Source: Chaetomium olivaceum (lineage: Eukaryota > Ascomycota > Sordariomycetes > Sordariales > Chaetomiaceae). Taken from it: a stretch of 64,000 nt of DNA. The translations under genes were made by a program, and so were the position numbers. Of the stretch, positions 43,311-53,221 are shown piece by piece. The DNA lies in the NCBI GenBank assembly GCA_039881045.1, contig JAYWVB010000003.1:868001-932000 (forward strand), in the 5' to 3' direction. A model generated the notes under the pieces. The model had not been told where the DNA came from, did no database searches, and saw only the letters and a list, made by a program, of their open reading frames with translations. Position 1 is the first letter of the stretch. Each line of letters starts with the position of its first letter.

Positions 43311-44297
43311 CTATGAAAGCAGGGACGCCAACCTTAGCATGCCGTCATAAGAAAGAGCGTCCGCATTTTCCCGGTCCGTCTTTCGAGAAACATGTTCAAA
43401 CCCGTCAACCAATTCCAACTGCTCCTTGCACTTCTGTCTCACGAGCGCTAGGGAGTCACTACCCAACATCACCCGTACCGGCAGCTGCCCTGCCATCCCC
43501 TCGGACGACCGTACCAAGTCCACAACGGCGTCGGCCACCTTCACCACGTCGCCCGGAATGTTGGGGACGACTTCATTGGCAAACACCTCCATCGTCTCAG
43601 CGAACGACTCGGCGTAGTCTGGAATCGTCGGTTGGTATTGGCCAAAGCCTGGGTCGGAGCCATCCCGAGGGCGCCCGAGCTGCGAGGCAAACCCACCAAG
43701 CTCGAAGACTGTGCAGTGGATGCTCTGGCCCTGGAGCTCTTTTCGCAGGCCCTCGACAAACCGGTCCAGCGCCGCCTTGGAGGCCGAATAGTGGGCGAGG
43801 AAGGGGATCGGAGCCCAAGCGACTCCCGCGCCGATGAAGGCTACCGACCCGCGCCCTTGAGACCGAAAGTAGGGGAGCATGGCTTGGGTAACGCGAACCG
43901 GGCCGAAGACGTTGACATCGAACATGTGCTGCATAAACCCATCGCTTCAAACGGGGTTGACTGGTGGTGAGCTTAACTCTGCTCAACAGACTCGGACCAG
44001 ATTCACATACCTCGCTTCCTCGATAGCGTTCAAGGCGGAATACCCCGCGTTGTTCACCAAGATATCAATCCGCCCAAAGGATTCCCACGCCTTCTTCACC
44101 TGGGCGCCGATATGTTCTTGACTCTCCGATACATCGAGGTCGACGACGGCCACGCTGTCGGATTTCAGATGGGCAAGCCTTTCCTCGGCCCGTCGACCCG
44201 TTGCAACAACTTTATCGCCTGCTGCCAGTGCACGGGACACCAAGGCTTCTCCGAGCCCTGACGTTGCGCCGGTTATGAGCCAAATAAGGGAAGCCAT
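43311..44297 (-). CDS. Short-chain dehydrogenase/reductase
   Basis: Exons 44011-44297 and 43311-43944 (66-nt intron, GTATGT...TTGAAG) give 306 residues. The Rossmann motif TGATSGLGEAL near residue 9, the acidic/basic switch region TGRRAEE, NNAG near residue 86 and the catalytic YSASK with its upstream Ser region define a classical SDR; Arg after TG suggests NADPH preference. Fungal relatives are often annotated as oxidoreductases acting on small carbonyls; the substrate is unknown. Start at MASLIWLITG, because the open frame further upstream is not protein-like. It is divergent, with about 430 bases between, from the saccharopine-dehydrogenase-like gene, so the two may share control. Confidence 0.88.
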
Positions 44298-44729
44298 GGA
44301 TTTGTGTTTGTGGGTATTGGCACGGCTGTGTGGGGGAGGGGAAGAGGGAAGAAGTGGCTGAACCAGAAGCACAACGCTTTTGTATGCAATGTCAAGTCCG
44401 AGGGGTGCTGACTGAGGGAAATGCTGGTGTTCGGGGTACGTTACTCAGCGTTGCCTTCTCGATAGTGCAAGTAGTGATCTCCCGATCCCTTGGTCTGCAT
44501 TGCGGTTGCACATGATGCTGAACCCGGAACCCCGAGTGCGGTTTGTCCGGCTTCGAGATACGGTGATGATCCAAGCTCCAACCTTGTGCCCTCAGGGCCA
44601 AGACGGGATGCAAACGAGGGAATACCCATATATTCCATGAGCCTCCGTCTGCCTCGAGCTCGCTCACTAGCACGCAACGACCTCTCTTCATCTCTTCGCC
44701 GGTCAGTCAAGACTCCCTCACACACCGAC
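44298..44729. promoter_or_regulatory. Probable bidirectional promoter
   Basis: 432 bases separate the start codons of the SDR (-) and the saccharopine-dehydrogenase-like gene (+). Both promoters must lie here. I see no clear TATA box or palindromic CGG pair that would mark a Zn2Cys6 site. Confidence 0.4.
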
Positions 44730-45743
44730 ATGGCGGAATTCATGCTCTACGGATGTACTGGCTACACCGGCCGCCTTGTAGCCGAGTACGCAAAGTCACT
44801 TGGACTCGGCTTCGTCGTAGCTGGCCGCTCAGAGAATGGGGTACGGGCTCTTGCCGCTCGGCTTGATGTGCAGTATCGTGTCTTCGGCCTCGGCGACGCT
44901 CTGCTCATCGATGCATCCCTCAAAGACGTCTCGGTCCTCCTGAACTGCGCCGGCCCTTTTGCGCGCACAGCGGGCCCGCTCATGGAGGGCTGCATCCGGA
45001 ACGGAACCCACTACCTCGACGTTGCCGCCGAACTCGACAGCTATCACCTAGCGGACAAGTTGGACCCGAAAGCAAGGGAAGCCAAGGTCATGCTCATGCC
45101 GGGATGCGGCGGCAGCGTCGCGATGCTCGGCTGTCTCGCCGGCCACGCGCTGGATGGCGTCGAGCGCCCGGTTTCCATCGATATCGCTCTGTGCGTCGCA
45201 GGACCGATGTCGCGTGGTTCGGTGGTCAGTGCAACGGAAGGCGGTTTGGCGACTCAATGCCTCGAGCGCGTTTGGGGAGCCCTAGCGCAGAAGCCAGATG
45301 GGGGCGCCGCCACGAGCGACTTCGACTTCGGCGACGGCAAAGGCCAGATTGCCTGTTTCCCAGTGACGCTGCCCGATCTCATCACAATCTGGAAGGCGAC
45401 CGGGGTGCAAAACATCCGGACGTTCGTCCACGCCTCGGGGGATTCCCTAGCCGCCGGTGATCCTGCAAGCCTACCTGAAGGCCCAACCGCGGAAGAGAGA
45501 CTCGCCAGTCCGTATCATGCCGGCGTCGTTGTTACCCGTGAGGACGGGTCTGTCAAGCGTGCGGTGCTGCACACTGTGAACGGTTACACATTTACCTCGC
45601 AAGCGTCGGTTGAAGCTGTGAAGCGGGTCCTGGAAGGGGAAGTTGTGGCAGGATTCCAAACGCCGGCGGGCATGTTTGGGAAACATTTTGTGGAAAGTGT
45701 TGCTGGCACTGAGATCCGGGATGCCGTGTCTTCGTTACACTAG
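44730..45743 (+). CDS. Saccharopine-dehydrogenase-like NAD(P)-binding oxidoreductase
   Basis: 337 residues from one exon. The N-terminal MLYGCTGYTGRLVAEYA is the Rossmann loop of the saccharopine-dehydrogenase-like (trans-acting enoyl reductase type) family, followed by VVAGRSENGVRALAARL, LLNCAGPFARTAGPLMEGCI and HYLDVAAE, all usual landmarks. The C-terminal half carries the substrate domain with GGLATQCLERVW and a late TVNGYTFTSQASVEAV segment. Relatives include uncharacterised fungal reductases and mycobacterial trans-acting enoyl reductases; true saccharopine dehydrogenase of lysine synthesis is a different branch. I start at MAEFMLYG because the 80 residues encoded upstream in the same frame are Arg/Ser-rich leader without conservation features. 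Confidence 0.85.
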   Translation: MAEFMLYGCTGYTGRLVAEYAKSLGLGFVVAGRSENGVRALAARLDVQYRVFGLGDALLIDASLKDVSVLLNCAGPFARTAGPLMEGCIRNGTHYLDVAAELDSYHLADKLDPKAREAKVMLMPGCGGSVAMLGCLAGHALDGVERPVSIDIALCVAGPMSRGSVVSATEGGLATQCLERVWGALAQKPDGGAATSDFDFGDGKGQIACFPVTLPDLITIWKATGVQNIRTFVHASGDSLAAGDPASLPEGPTAEERLASPYHAGVVVTREDGSVKRAVLHTVNGYTFTSQASVEAVKRVLEGEVVAGFQTPAGMFGKHFVESVAGTEIRDAVSSLH

Positions 45744-46209
45744 TTAAAATGACGATCAAATAATTTGTTCATAGGTCTCTTTCCCCACTTAACTACCTCG
45801 TTCAACGCGGTCGCGTCTCTCGCGTTCACCGCCAACAATCACCCTTTTCCACTTCGCACCTCCCTGAATACCTACCTAGAGATCAATCAAGAATGCAAGT
45901 TCGTGCTGCTCTGTCAGACGTCCACTGCCCGCATACCTGCGGCCGATTGTCGACAAACCCCCTTTTGTGCCGCTCACACTGTTCTGGGATTAGACTCGGA
46001 TACCATCTAACCAACCCGGGGTTACCCCTCCCAACCCGGAACCCCGAGCGCCGGAGATCTGGGCCATTACCAATCCCGAGTTGACGTTCCCAGAAGCAGA
46101 AGTCATTGCCCCTTCAAAACCCCCGGGCTATGCCCAACCCTCCGAAACCGCCATCACGTTCCACCAGCGAGTTGGACGGGCCGCACTCGCAAACCCATAT
46201 TCCGGAATC
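45744..46209. other. Intergenic region
   Basis: About 470 bases between the reductase and the transcription factor. The last 130 bases stay open in frame with the factor (no ATG), so a longer protein from an upstream exon cannot be ruled out. Confidence 0.4.
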
Positions 46210-47798
46210 ATGGCACCATCGGAGCAATCACTCACCTGTATGCGCTGTTCCAAGCGTTTCACCCAGAGTAAGCGCCGTTGAGTTGCCATTCTGCGGATCA
46301 CGGTTAACCTGTCTCCTCCACCCCTCTAGGGTCATCCTTAGTAAGGCATCAAAAGCGGTGCGTTGGCGGTCTGAAGGCGCCGTCCAGACAAAAGGCATGC
46401 CGCCAATGCACAAGTGCGAAGGTGCGGTGCGACCTGCAGCATCCAACCTGCGGTCGGTGTCTGGCAAGGTCCCATGGGTGCGAGTTTGCCAGTGCGCCGA
46501 GGAACGCTTCGGCCGTGCCGCCGCCAACACCCGTGCCATTACCAGCGACCAGCGATGATGGATCCCACCCTGAAGACGGCGATCGGCAGACTAGCACTAC
46601 TGGATCCTCTCTCGCTGAATGGGACGAAGACGGCACCTCAATTCGCGGCGCCACTGACACCAACACCCCGCTGTCGGCCCCGGACACCGACTCTAGTGGA
46701 ACCCTTCTCTCCCGCACGCCGGAGGGAATCCCGTCCGAACTAGTAGTTTCCCAGGGGCGGCGCCAGATCATGCTCGGCAAGGCACCCAATGCTCCGAGTA
46801 ACGATCTTGTCGTGCGCCACACCATGCACTTCGTGATACGCGTGCTGAAATCCTGGCCACGCATGATGGCTGCCCACCACACCGCTCAGCTCCCGCCTCC
46901 AATCCACAGGTTTCAGCTTGCGGACGGCGTTCCGACCCCGCTGGCGAATTGCTATGCTTTAACCAAGATGTGGAGCGAACATACAGACGGGAGTCGTGAG
47001 CTGGTGAAGAACACCATACTTCAGGAGATAGAGCGGTTGTTCGGCGAGGTACTACATTCATCCACCTACCCGCCTAGAAGACATAGACAAAAAGGTAATC
47101 CAGTACGACTGACATTAATAAAATAGTACACCACGTACAACGAAGACGATCTCCTAGCGGCCACACAGTCCCTTCTCATCATGCTCATTATGCTTTTGTT
47201 CGGCATGACGGGACCGTCCGGCGGCGCACTCACCCATCCCGCCGACGCCCAGCTCCTCATCCGCACGTGGGATGTAAGAGAGCAGCTGTCCCGAACGGGA
47301 CTCCTCCTCGAGCAGGAAGTCACGCACACGGTCCCGCCCTCTTGGAAGCAGTGGGCCTTGGTGGCCGCCAAGCGCAAAACCATCCACTCGTTCCACCACG
47401 TCGAGTGGGCATGGTCCATGCTCCACGGGTACCCCGTGCTGACCTGCTTCGAGCTGGCCCCGCTGCCCGCGCCCCCGCCGCGCTACCTCTGGCAGGCCGA
47501 CGACGAGTCGCGGTGGCGCAGCTTGTACGTCGACTGGCTGGCCCAGTGGAAGGGCGGCTTCTACCGGATGATGGAGTTCTTCCACATCAACCCCGGCGGG
47601 GAGTTGGACGCTCGGAGCGAACTGTGGCTTGCCGAGGCCGACGAGTACGGCATGATGATCATGGCTGAAGGCAAGCATACTTTCCTTTTCTGTTGTTCTT
47701 GTTCTTTTTGGGGAAGGGGAGGCTTCTACCCTGGACGAACCACCCTCAGTCGACTAACTGTCTGCTTAGTGAATGCTGTGGGCTTGAGCGCATCCTAA
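46210..47798 (+). CDS. Transcription factor with C2H2-type finger plus Zn2Cys6 cluster
   Basis: Exons 46210-46267, 46330-47048, 47127-47670 and 47770-47798 give 449 residues. The first intron splits a finger of the form C-x2-C-x12-H-x4-C (CMRCSKRF, then SLVRHQKRC). About 14 residues later comes a complete Zn2Cys6 cluster, C-x2-C-x6-C-x6-C-x2-C-x6-C (CRQCTSAKVRC, TCGRCLARSHGC). The long C-terminal part is helical (QSLLIMLIMLLFG, WKQWALVAAKRKTIHSFHHV), as in fungal pathway regulators. The protein should act in the nucleus. The last intron would be GC-AG (GCAAGC...GCTTAG, 99 nt); because 99 is divisible by three and open, a retained form adds 33 residues. Lying between an SDR/reductase pair and another SDR, it may regulate them. 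Confidence 0.82.
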
Positions 47799-47959
47799 GA
47801 TTTCATTTGGCTGGGACCTCACTGTGGCCCGGGCCCATTGGGACATGATGATATAGAATTACATGCACCCCACTCGAGATTTATATTGTCTATTGACCTA
47901 TCTGCGGTCTCCGCGTAACTAACCGAAATCCAGCCAGCTACCTAAAACCCCCCCTCCCT

Positions 47960-48958
47960 CTACATACTAAGCGTGATGGTCCCAAAGTTGGGATCCTTGG
48001 CGTACTTGTCCTTCAGCGCCACCAGCTCGTCAACATCCCAATTCGACATGACAAACCGGCCCTTGAGAAACGCCGCCTCCGGACTTGCCAGCCACACGGT
48101 GAATCCCCGCGGCAGGCTCTCGTCGTCCCACGCGAGCGCCGCTCTTGCCTTCTCCTCGTCCAACAGCTTTGCGGCGCCCGGGGTGAAGACGGTGCCCGGG
48201 TTGAAGGAATGGATGCGGACCGGCTGGCCCGGTAACCCATCCAGCTCGCCCTGGAGCGTCCGCATGACCTGCGTGAAGGCCAGCTTGGAAGCCGCATACG
48301 GCGCTTGGCCCGGCAAGGACAGGTAGGCCGCAGACGAAGACACGTCGAGGATGACCTTTTGCCGGGTGGGCGGTGGGGGGACGGCCGAGGTGTCCTTGAC
48401 GATGCCGTCCCACGTGGTGTACGGGATGATGGGGATCTCGGGGCCGAGGAAGGCGCGCACGAGGTTCAGGTTGCCGCCGACGTTGGTCTCGAAGACCTCG
48501 CCGTAGCCCTCGGGGTCAAACTCGAGCGCCGTCCGGCCCTGCAGCAGGCTTGCCGCGCTCGTGACCAGGATGTCGGCATCGACGCCCGCGGCGCGCGCCG
48601 TCCCGGTCGCTCCCTGGTTCAAGCGCTCGCGGATGGCCTCGAAGACGGCGTTGGTAGCGGACGTGCTCCGGATGTCGAGCAAAAAGGTCCAGACTTCGGT
48701 GGTACGGCCAGCAGCGAGGTTCTCGGCTTCAAGTTTCGTCGCCGCCGCATCCAAGGCTTCCTGGCGGCGGGCGATAATTACCACCCGCGCCGCGCCTGCG
48801 ATGCAGAATCCCTGCGCGATGGCATAACCAATGCCGCTGGCACCTCCGGAGATGATGACCGTCTTTCCAGATGCAGAAAGCTTGGGGTTGGCTGGGTCAA
48901 TGGCCGGGTACACAGTCGAATGGACCGTTTTGGTGAGGTGGGGGATAATAATAGGCAT
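47960..48958 (-). CDS. Short-chain dehydrogenase/reductase, 332 residues
   Basis: A single exon. SGGASGIGYAIAQGF is the cofactor loop, IIARRQEALDAAATKLEAE follows with an Arg that suggests NADPH, and the active site reads VSSSAAYLSLPGQAPYAASK (Ser, Tyr, Lys present). The usual NNAG is replaced by VTSAAS, an odd feature: the Asn that helps position the catalytic Tyr is missing or shifted. RIHSFNPGTVFTPGA follows. It converges on the transcription factor gene with about 160 bases between stops. The family covers many fungal alcohol or ketone reductases; I cannot give a substrate. Confidence 0.88.
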   Translation of the reverse strand: MPIIIPHLTKTVHSTVYPAIDPANPKLSASGKTVIISGGASGIGYAIAQGFCIAGAARVVIIARRQEALDAAATKLEAENLAAGRTTEVWTFLLDIRSTSATNAVFEAIRERLNQGATGTARAAGVDADILVTSAASLLQGRTALEFDPEGYGEVFETNVGGNLNLVRAFLGPEIPIIPYTTWDGIVKDTSAVPPPPTRQKVILDVSSSAAYLSLPGQAPYAASKLAFTQVMRTLQGELDGLPGQPVRIHSFNPGTVFTPGAAKLLDEEKARAALAWDDESLPRGFTVWLASPEAAFLKGRFVMSNWDVDELVALKDKYAKDPNFGTITLSM

Positions 48959-50108
48959 GGTTTCTGAGCTTGATGGAGATGGATGGGTATGATCTGGATG
49001 GCTTTTTGGGAATTATCGGTATAAAGGAACCAGCCTCATACTTATACCCAAAATATCTGTCTGTTCACCTTGGGGACTCTGGATACATGTTGGGTGTTGC
49101 GTGTCAGGAGGTCGGTGTGCACGGAAGTCCGGTCTACTCTCGCGCCGGTGGTGCATCCCCAAATCCCAAGTAGTCTTGAGTAGCTTACAAATGGCACCAA
49201 AAGTATTATTGGTAATTCAGAATCATATTATATGCGCCGACGTCTCGCCTGGATTTCTGCACAGGGTTGAGCAGCTTGGAACGGCAAGCGAGCATGGAGC
49301 AGGGTTGCATCAACGCTGGCGGCCGTGGTCGGTGTTCGGGGTACCGGGTGCGGCTCAGCAAGGTGCAGCAAGGTGCCTACGCAACACCAAATTCCGGTTC
49401 TGGTCTCGGGTGCAGATTGATTGATCATTCTGTGCCCTGACTGATCAACCAGCCGGTCGAGCCGGCACCAGGAGCTTAATCCCTAGACGTCTGTATAGAT
49501 TGTGCAAAGTCCTCTAAGTATAGAAGCTAGAAGACGTCCAGGTTGTCAACCCGTTTCTAGTCTGTACAGGTCAGTGGGTTGGGAGCTCAAACTCAGCCTT
49601 GGCCAAGGACGTAATGTTCGCGGTAGGGCTGGATAGGTATGGTTGTTGCCCAGGGTTCATGACCATCGAGACAGGTCGACACGGTCGTAGCCTGTGCGAG
49701 TGTTATAATTAGAGTCCAGTTCTCCTGATTTCTGTAGACACGATTGTATAGCCATCACCCAAGCTCGTCAATCGCTAGCTGCCAGAGCTTTTTGTCCCGT
49801 CTAAAGGCATGCTACCAACAATGCCTCACCCATTCGGTCCTCAAAGGGATTCACTCGGATCCCCGCCACGTTCTCCTGGCACAGCTGGCGCCGATTGGCT
49901 ATTTCAATCTGGTTGGAATTTGAGGACGGCGACTTGGCGCACAAAACAAAGAACAATGAACCAACTTCTTTTTGCAATCCTGAAAAGCTCACCCACGATT
50001 TGTTACGGTAATAGACAGGTTAAATACTGCGCGAGCAGGTATATAAATACTGTGCTTCGCATCCTATCAGCAATATCATCCACAGACGAGCACGACATCT
50101 TATCAACA
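48959..50108. other. Intergenic region
   Basis: About 1.15 kb between divergent genes, A+T-richer than its flanks. No gene, tRNA or transposon is seen. The frame of the next gene stays open back to 49809, but the TATA box at 50040 argues that this is leader. Confidence 0.5.
50040..50047 (+). promoter_or_regulatory. TATA box for the gene at 50109
   Basis: TATATAAA, 60-70 bases before the ATG at 50109. It decides against the in-frame ATG at 49809, which would lie upstream of the core promoter. Confidence 0.6.
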
Positions 50109-50954
50109 ATGTCAACCACAGACAAGCACGACACCTCCGAGATGGAACAGCAGCACCCACAAATCAACGGGGGAGAGGGTAGCAACCTCAACCAGACCAA
50201 CAGCGCTGAGCAAGACAACTCCGACCAAGAGGTCGACAGCGAATACGATGGCCAATACATCGAACAGTGGAGGCCCACCGTGGAGGCCATCAGCGCAGCT
50301 ATCCTAGCCGCCTTTCCCAGCAGCCCGCGCGATCCAAGTCCCGAGTCGTCGCCGGACCCAAACCGCAACTCGGAAGGCAACAGCAAGCACGACGAGTCCC
50401 GGCACTACTGGCACGACGTCTTCACACAACTCCTCTCGTCCGTGGCCGCCGACCCGACCATCCCCGAGCAGCTGACGCAGCCGCCCACCGAGTCCTTCCA
50501 CGTCAACATTTTTGACCACCCGCACGGCATGTGCTGCCCCTGCATGATGCCCGACGTCGAGCCGAGCATCGTGCTGGAGCGTAAAGGAGGGGTGCGCAAG
50601 ACGGATTTGGTGCGCGGGGTCCGGGACTTTCTGTATGGTGACGCCGCTGCGGCCGGTCCGGTGGAGGTGTACCGTTGTGATGCAGAGTTTGATGGGGATG
50701 ATGTGGAGGCTATGGGGATGCCGTTGTTGTATACGTGGGACTGGATGAGCGCTGGATGGGGGGAGAATGGGGAGCGCGTGTCGTATTATTATGTTGGGCA
50801 CGCGCCGCAGGTGTTTTTGTATGTTTGTCCGGTGGGAGAGTATGAGGAGAAGCAAAAGCGGGACGACCCGGAGCCGGAGCCAGCGATGGAGACGGAAACG
50901 GACAAAGGGAGGGAGCTTGAGCTTGGTGAGCAGACTCAGGGCAACCAATGTTAA
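50109..50954 (+). CDS. Hydrophilic acidic protein of unknown function
   Basis: 281 residues from one exon, starting at MSTTDKHD. The first 110 residues are disordered (Gln, Asn, Ser, Glu and Pro, with EQQHPQINGGEGSNLNQ). The centre has a more ordered part, YWHDVFTQLLSSVAADPTIP and HVNIFDHPHGMCCPCMMPDV, whose Cys/His group CCPC and nearby His might bind metal, then YYYVGHAPQVFLYVCPVGEY, and an acidic end rich in Glu and Asp. I do not recognise the family. A direct repeat of about 30 bases lies at the start: the leader encodes STDEHDILSTM and the gene begins STTDKHDTSEM, so the start region has been duplicated. Confidence 0.6.
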   Translation: MSTTDKHDTSEMEQQHPQINGGEGSNLNQTNSAEQDNSDQEVDSEYDGQYIEQWRPTVEAISAAILAAFPSSPRDPSPESSPDPNRNSEGNSKHDESRHYWHDVFTQLLSSVAADPTIPEQLTQPPTESFHVNIFDHPHGMCCPCMMPDVEPSIVLERKGGVRKTDLVRGVRDFLYGDAAAAGPVEVYRCDAEFDGDDVEAMGMPLLYTWDWMSAGWGENGERVSYYYVGHAPQVFLYVCPVGEYEEKQKRDDPEPEPAMETETDKGRELELGEQTQGNQC

Positions 50955-51116
50955 GAGACAGAAGCAAGTTGACTTAGGAAAAAACAGAATGAATGAATCC
51001 ATTGATTCCTAGATAATAACGAGTTGTGAAATAAAACCTAGTATTGCTCTCATTGCTAAACCCTCTATACCGTTGTCTATCTCTAACCACAAAATGAATC
51101 ACCCCGTTTCGTCACC

Positions 51117-51658
51117 TTACTCGGTTTCCTCAAACTTGGTAATCTGGAACTCCTTCGGTCCCGAGTACGCGACGTCGTTGTCGAACGGGTTTTCTTCGTT
51201 ATTCAGGCTAACCGTGATGTCCGAGGGAGGGATTGCGTACAGGCCCTTGACGCCGTTGACGGTCACGTTCAGGGAGGCGCCGCTGCCCGCCACGGTGGAC
51301 TGGAAGAAGGTCCAGCTGACGGCGTCGTTGTTGCACTTGCCCGCACCCTCGTACACGTTGGCCAGCCACGTCGCGCCGGAGAAGCCCGCGTCTAGGTATG
51401 CGTTGCAGTGCACGTCTCCCTCTAGGCCGGGTGCCGAGACGTCGAAGTCGAAGCTGGAGAGGGAACGGTTGAGCATACAAGGAATGGCCGGGGAGGATGG
51501 GTTGAGAAAGCTCACCGGCAGTATCCGCTGTTGTGCGTCTTGGCCGCACTGAAGGCGGCGATTTCATAAGGCCCGACGGATTGCCGGGTTTGCTGCTGCA
51601 CGGGGCTGGCGGCGGCCAGGCCGGCGAGGAAGAGGACAGCGGAGGAAAAGGTCTTCAT
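51117..51658 (-). CDS. Small secreted protein (effector-like)
   Basis: Exons 51516-51658 and 51117-51453 (62-nt intron, GTGAGC...TCCAG) give 159 residues. MKTFSSAVLFLAGLAAASP is a clear signal peptide. The mature protein has three Cys (GYCRF, DVHCNAYLD, GAGKCNND) and alternating hydrophobic strands (SWTFFQSTV, SLNVTVNGVKGLYAIPP, DITVSL), which suggests a small beta-sandwich, as in Alternaria-allergen-1-like or similar families; I am not sure of the family. A TATA box lies about 106 bases upstream of the ATG. Small, secreted and Cys-containing proteins of this kind include effectors and allergens, but nothing here shows a host-directed role. Confidence 0.75.
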
Positions 51659-53221
51659 GTTGGCTGTGCGTTGGTTGTGATTTCGTTGCTTAATATTGTA
51701 GGTGGATTGTTGGACTTGTTGGCGGCAAACATGACTTGTTCCATCAGCGGCATCTCTCCCGTCATTTATACCTTTAACGTTTAACTCCCCACGGTTCGGA
51801 GGCGATGCCATCAACCTGGGCAGGATTGTGTCAGATGGCTTGGCGGTTCTCGTATTCCCGAGCAATGCAGGATCCCATGCCTAAAATAATCCATTGCGTG
51901 GTGTGGGACGTCGCTCAACGGCGTGACATTGTACCGTGTGACTGGTGAGTCCGGGCCGCTTGAATATGTATGCCCGTTCCAGCAGTGATCCACCGAAGAA
52001 CCTCGTGTTTTGTGACGTCGATATTCCCTGCAGCGTTGCGGTTGGTCAGTGAAAGATCCTCTGAATGCCCGTGATGGCCAAACAAAATGCAGAAACATGG
52101 AGAGCTGAATCCTAACGTGGCTGTAAACACACTATACTGTGTAAGCTGATATAATAGGGATGCTTCTCAGTGCGGACACTGATGAAACACGGCGAGACAA
52201 CTTGAACAGAAAACGCATATGACAGTATAAATTGTTTGAAATGAATCATAGAGGTGTGGAACAGGTTGGTGGCAAAGCACACTCTCGGTGTAAGTTTTGA
52301 GGGTAGGTGTGGGCAGTTCAGGAGTCGAGATGAACAAAAGTCTTGCCTTCTACAGAAGGAGGGAAATCATGGGTGTCTTCGTCTAAGCCTAGCGATGCCA
52401 TGTCATAGGTAACTCGAATGGATTTGACAAGGTTTGCCCACAGCCGGCTCATGTGAGGTTTGGGAAGCGGATATGATAGGTTGCTCGTACGAAGTATGCA
52501 AAGTTCACTTAAGTAGGTGAGTTGCTTGATTTCCTCCACAAATATATAAACTAGATACCTACGTACGTAAGTAGATGGGTACACAACATCTTCCCTAAGG
52601 CGAAGTAAAGCATCAGAGCAACGGTGCGGCTAAATATGACAAATACTCCCAACTCTGGTTGTATTTTGTGTCTCGCCGGACTCAGCCCGAGGATCTTTCG
52701 TCTCTACCCCAATAAGGGTCTTTAGATTTTTAGATCTTGGAGGTATTTGGGCATGAAACGTTTACATGGTTGAATAGAGTGCCTGTGGTAGTTGGATTCC
52801 TATCATGTCGGAGGAGCCTCCTGTTTTAATTTGGATACAGGACATTTTTCAAACATCACCAAGGGGGCATGTCAGGAGCTCTATGGATAAGGCTGGATTG
52901 TTTCCAAGCAATAACAGTTCACAAGGGTCGGACTTGACGAACCCACAACTGGCGATGTTGGGGGTGAATATTTTATGGAATTGAGTTGCGGTGAGCGAGA
53001 AACAATCACTCTCTGGCAAGTCACGAGGGATGAGGGGTCACAGGGCGCAAGGCGAGAATGTTTGGGTGAACCATGTCATTGCACCGTGAGCATGTTGCAA
53101 ACTCGCGAACGGCTTGACATTACACATTAACTAGGTACAGAAGAATGATACACCCCTTTTGCTGTTGTCTTGCACAGGCCCCCCGGACGCTGCGCACACC
53201 TTTTTATCTAACCATAGCCGC
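51659..53221. other. Gene-poor interval
   Basis: About 1.56 kb of A+T-rich DNA with no supported gene. Apart from the TATA box close to its left end, it holds only short frames and a patch of TACGTA/TACCTA motifs near 52560. Confidence 0.5.
51764..51770 (-). promoter_or_regulatory. TATA box for the small secreted protein
   Basis: TATAAAT on the minus strand, about 106 bases before the ATG at 51658. Confidence 0.5.

Noticed and set aside
49809..50108. N-terminal extension of the gene at 50109
   Set aside because: A TATATAAA element lies between the two ATGs and the extension is not protein-like.
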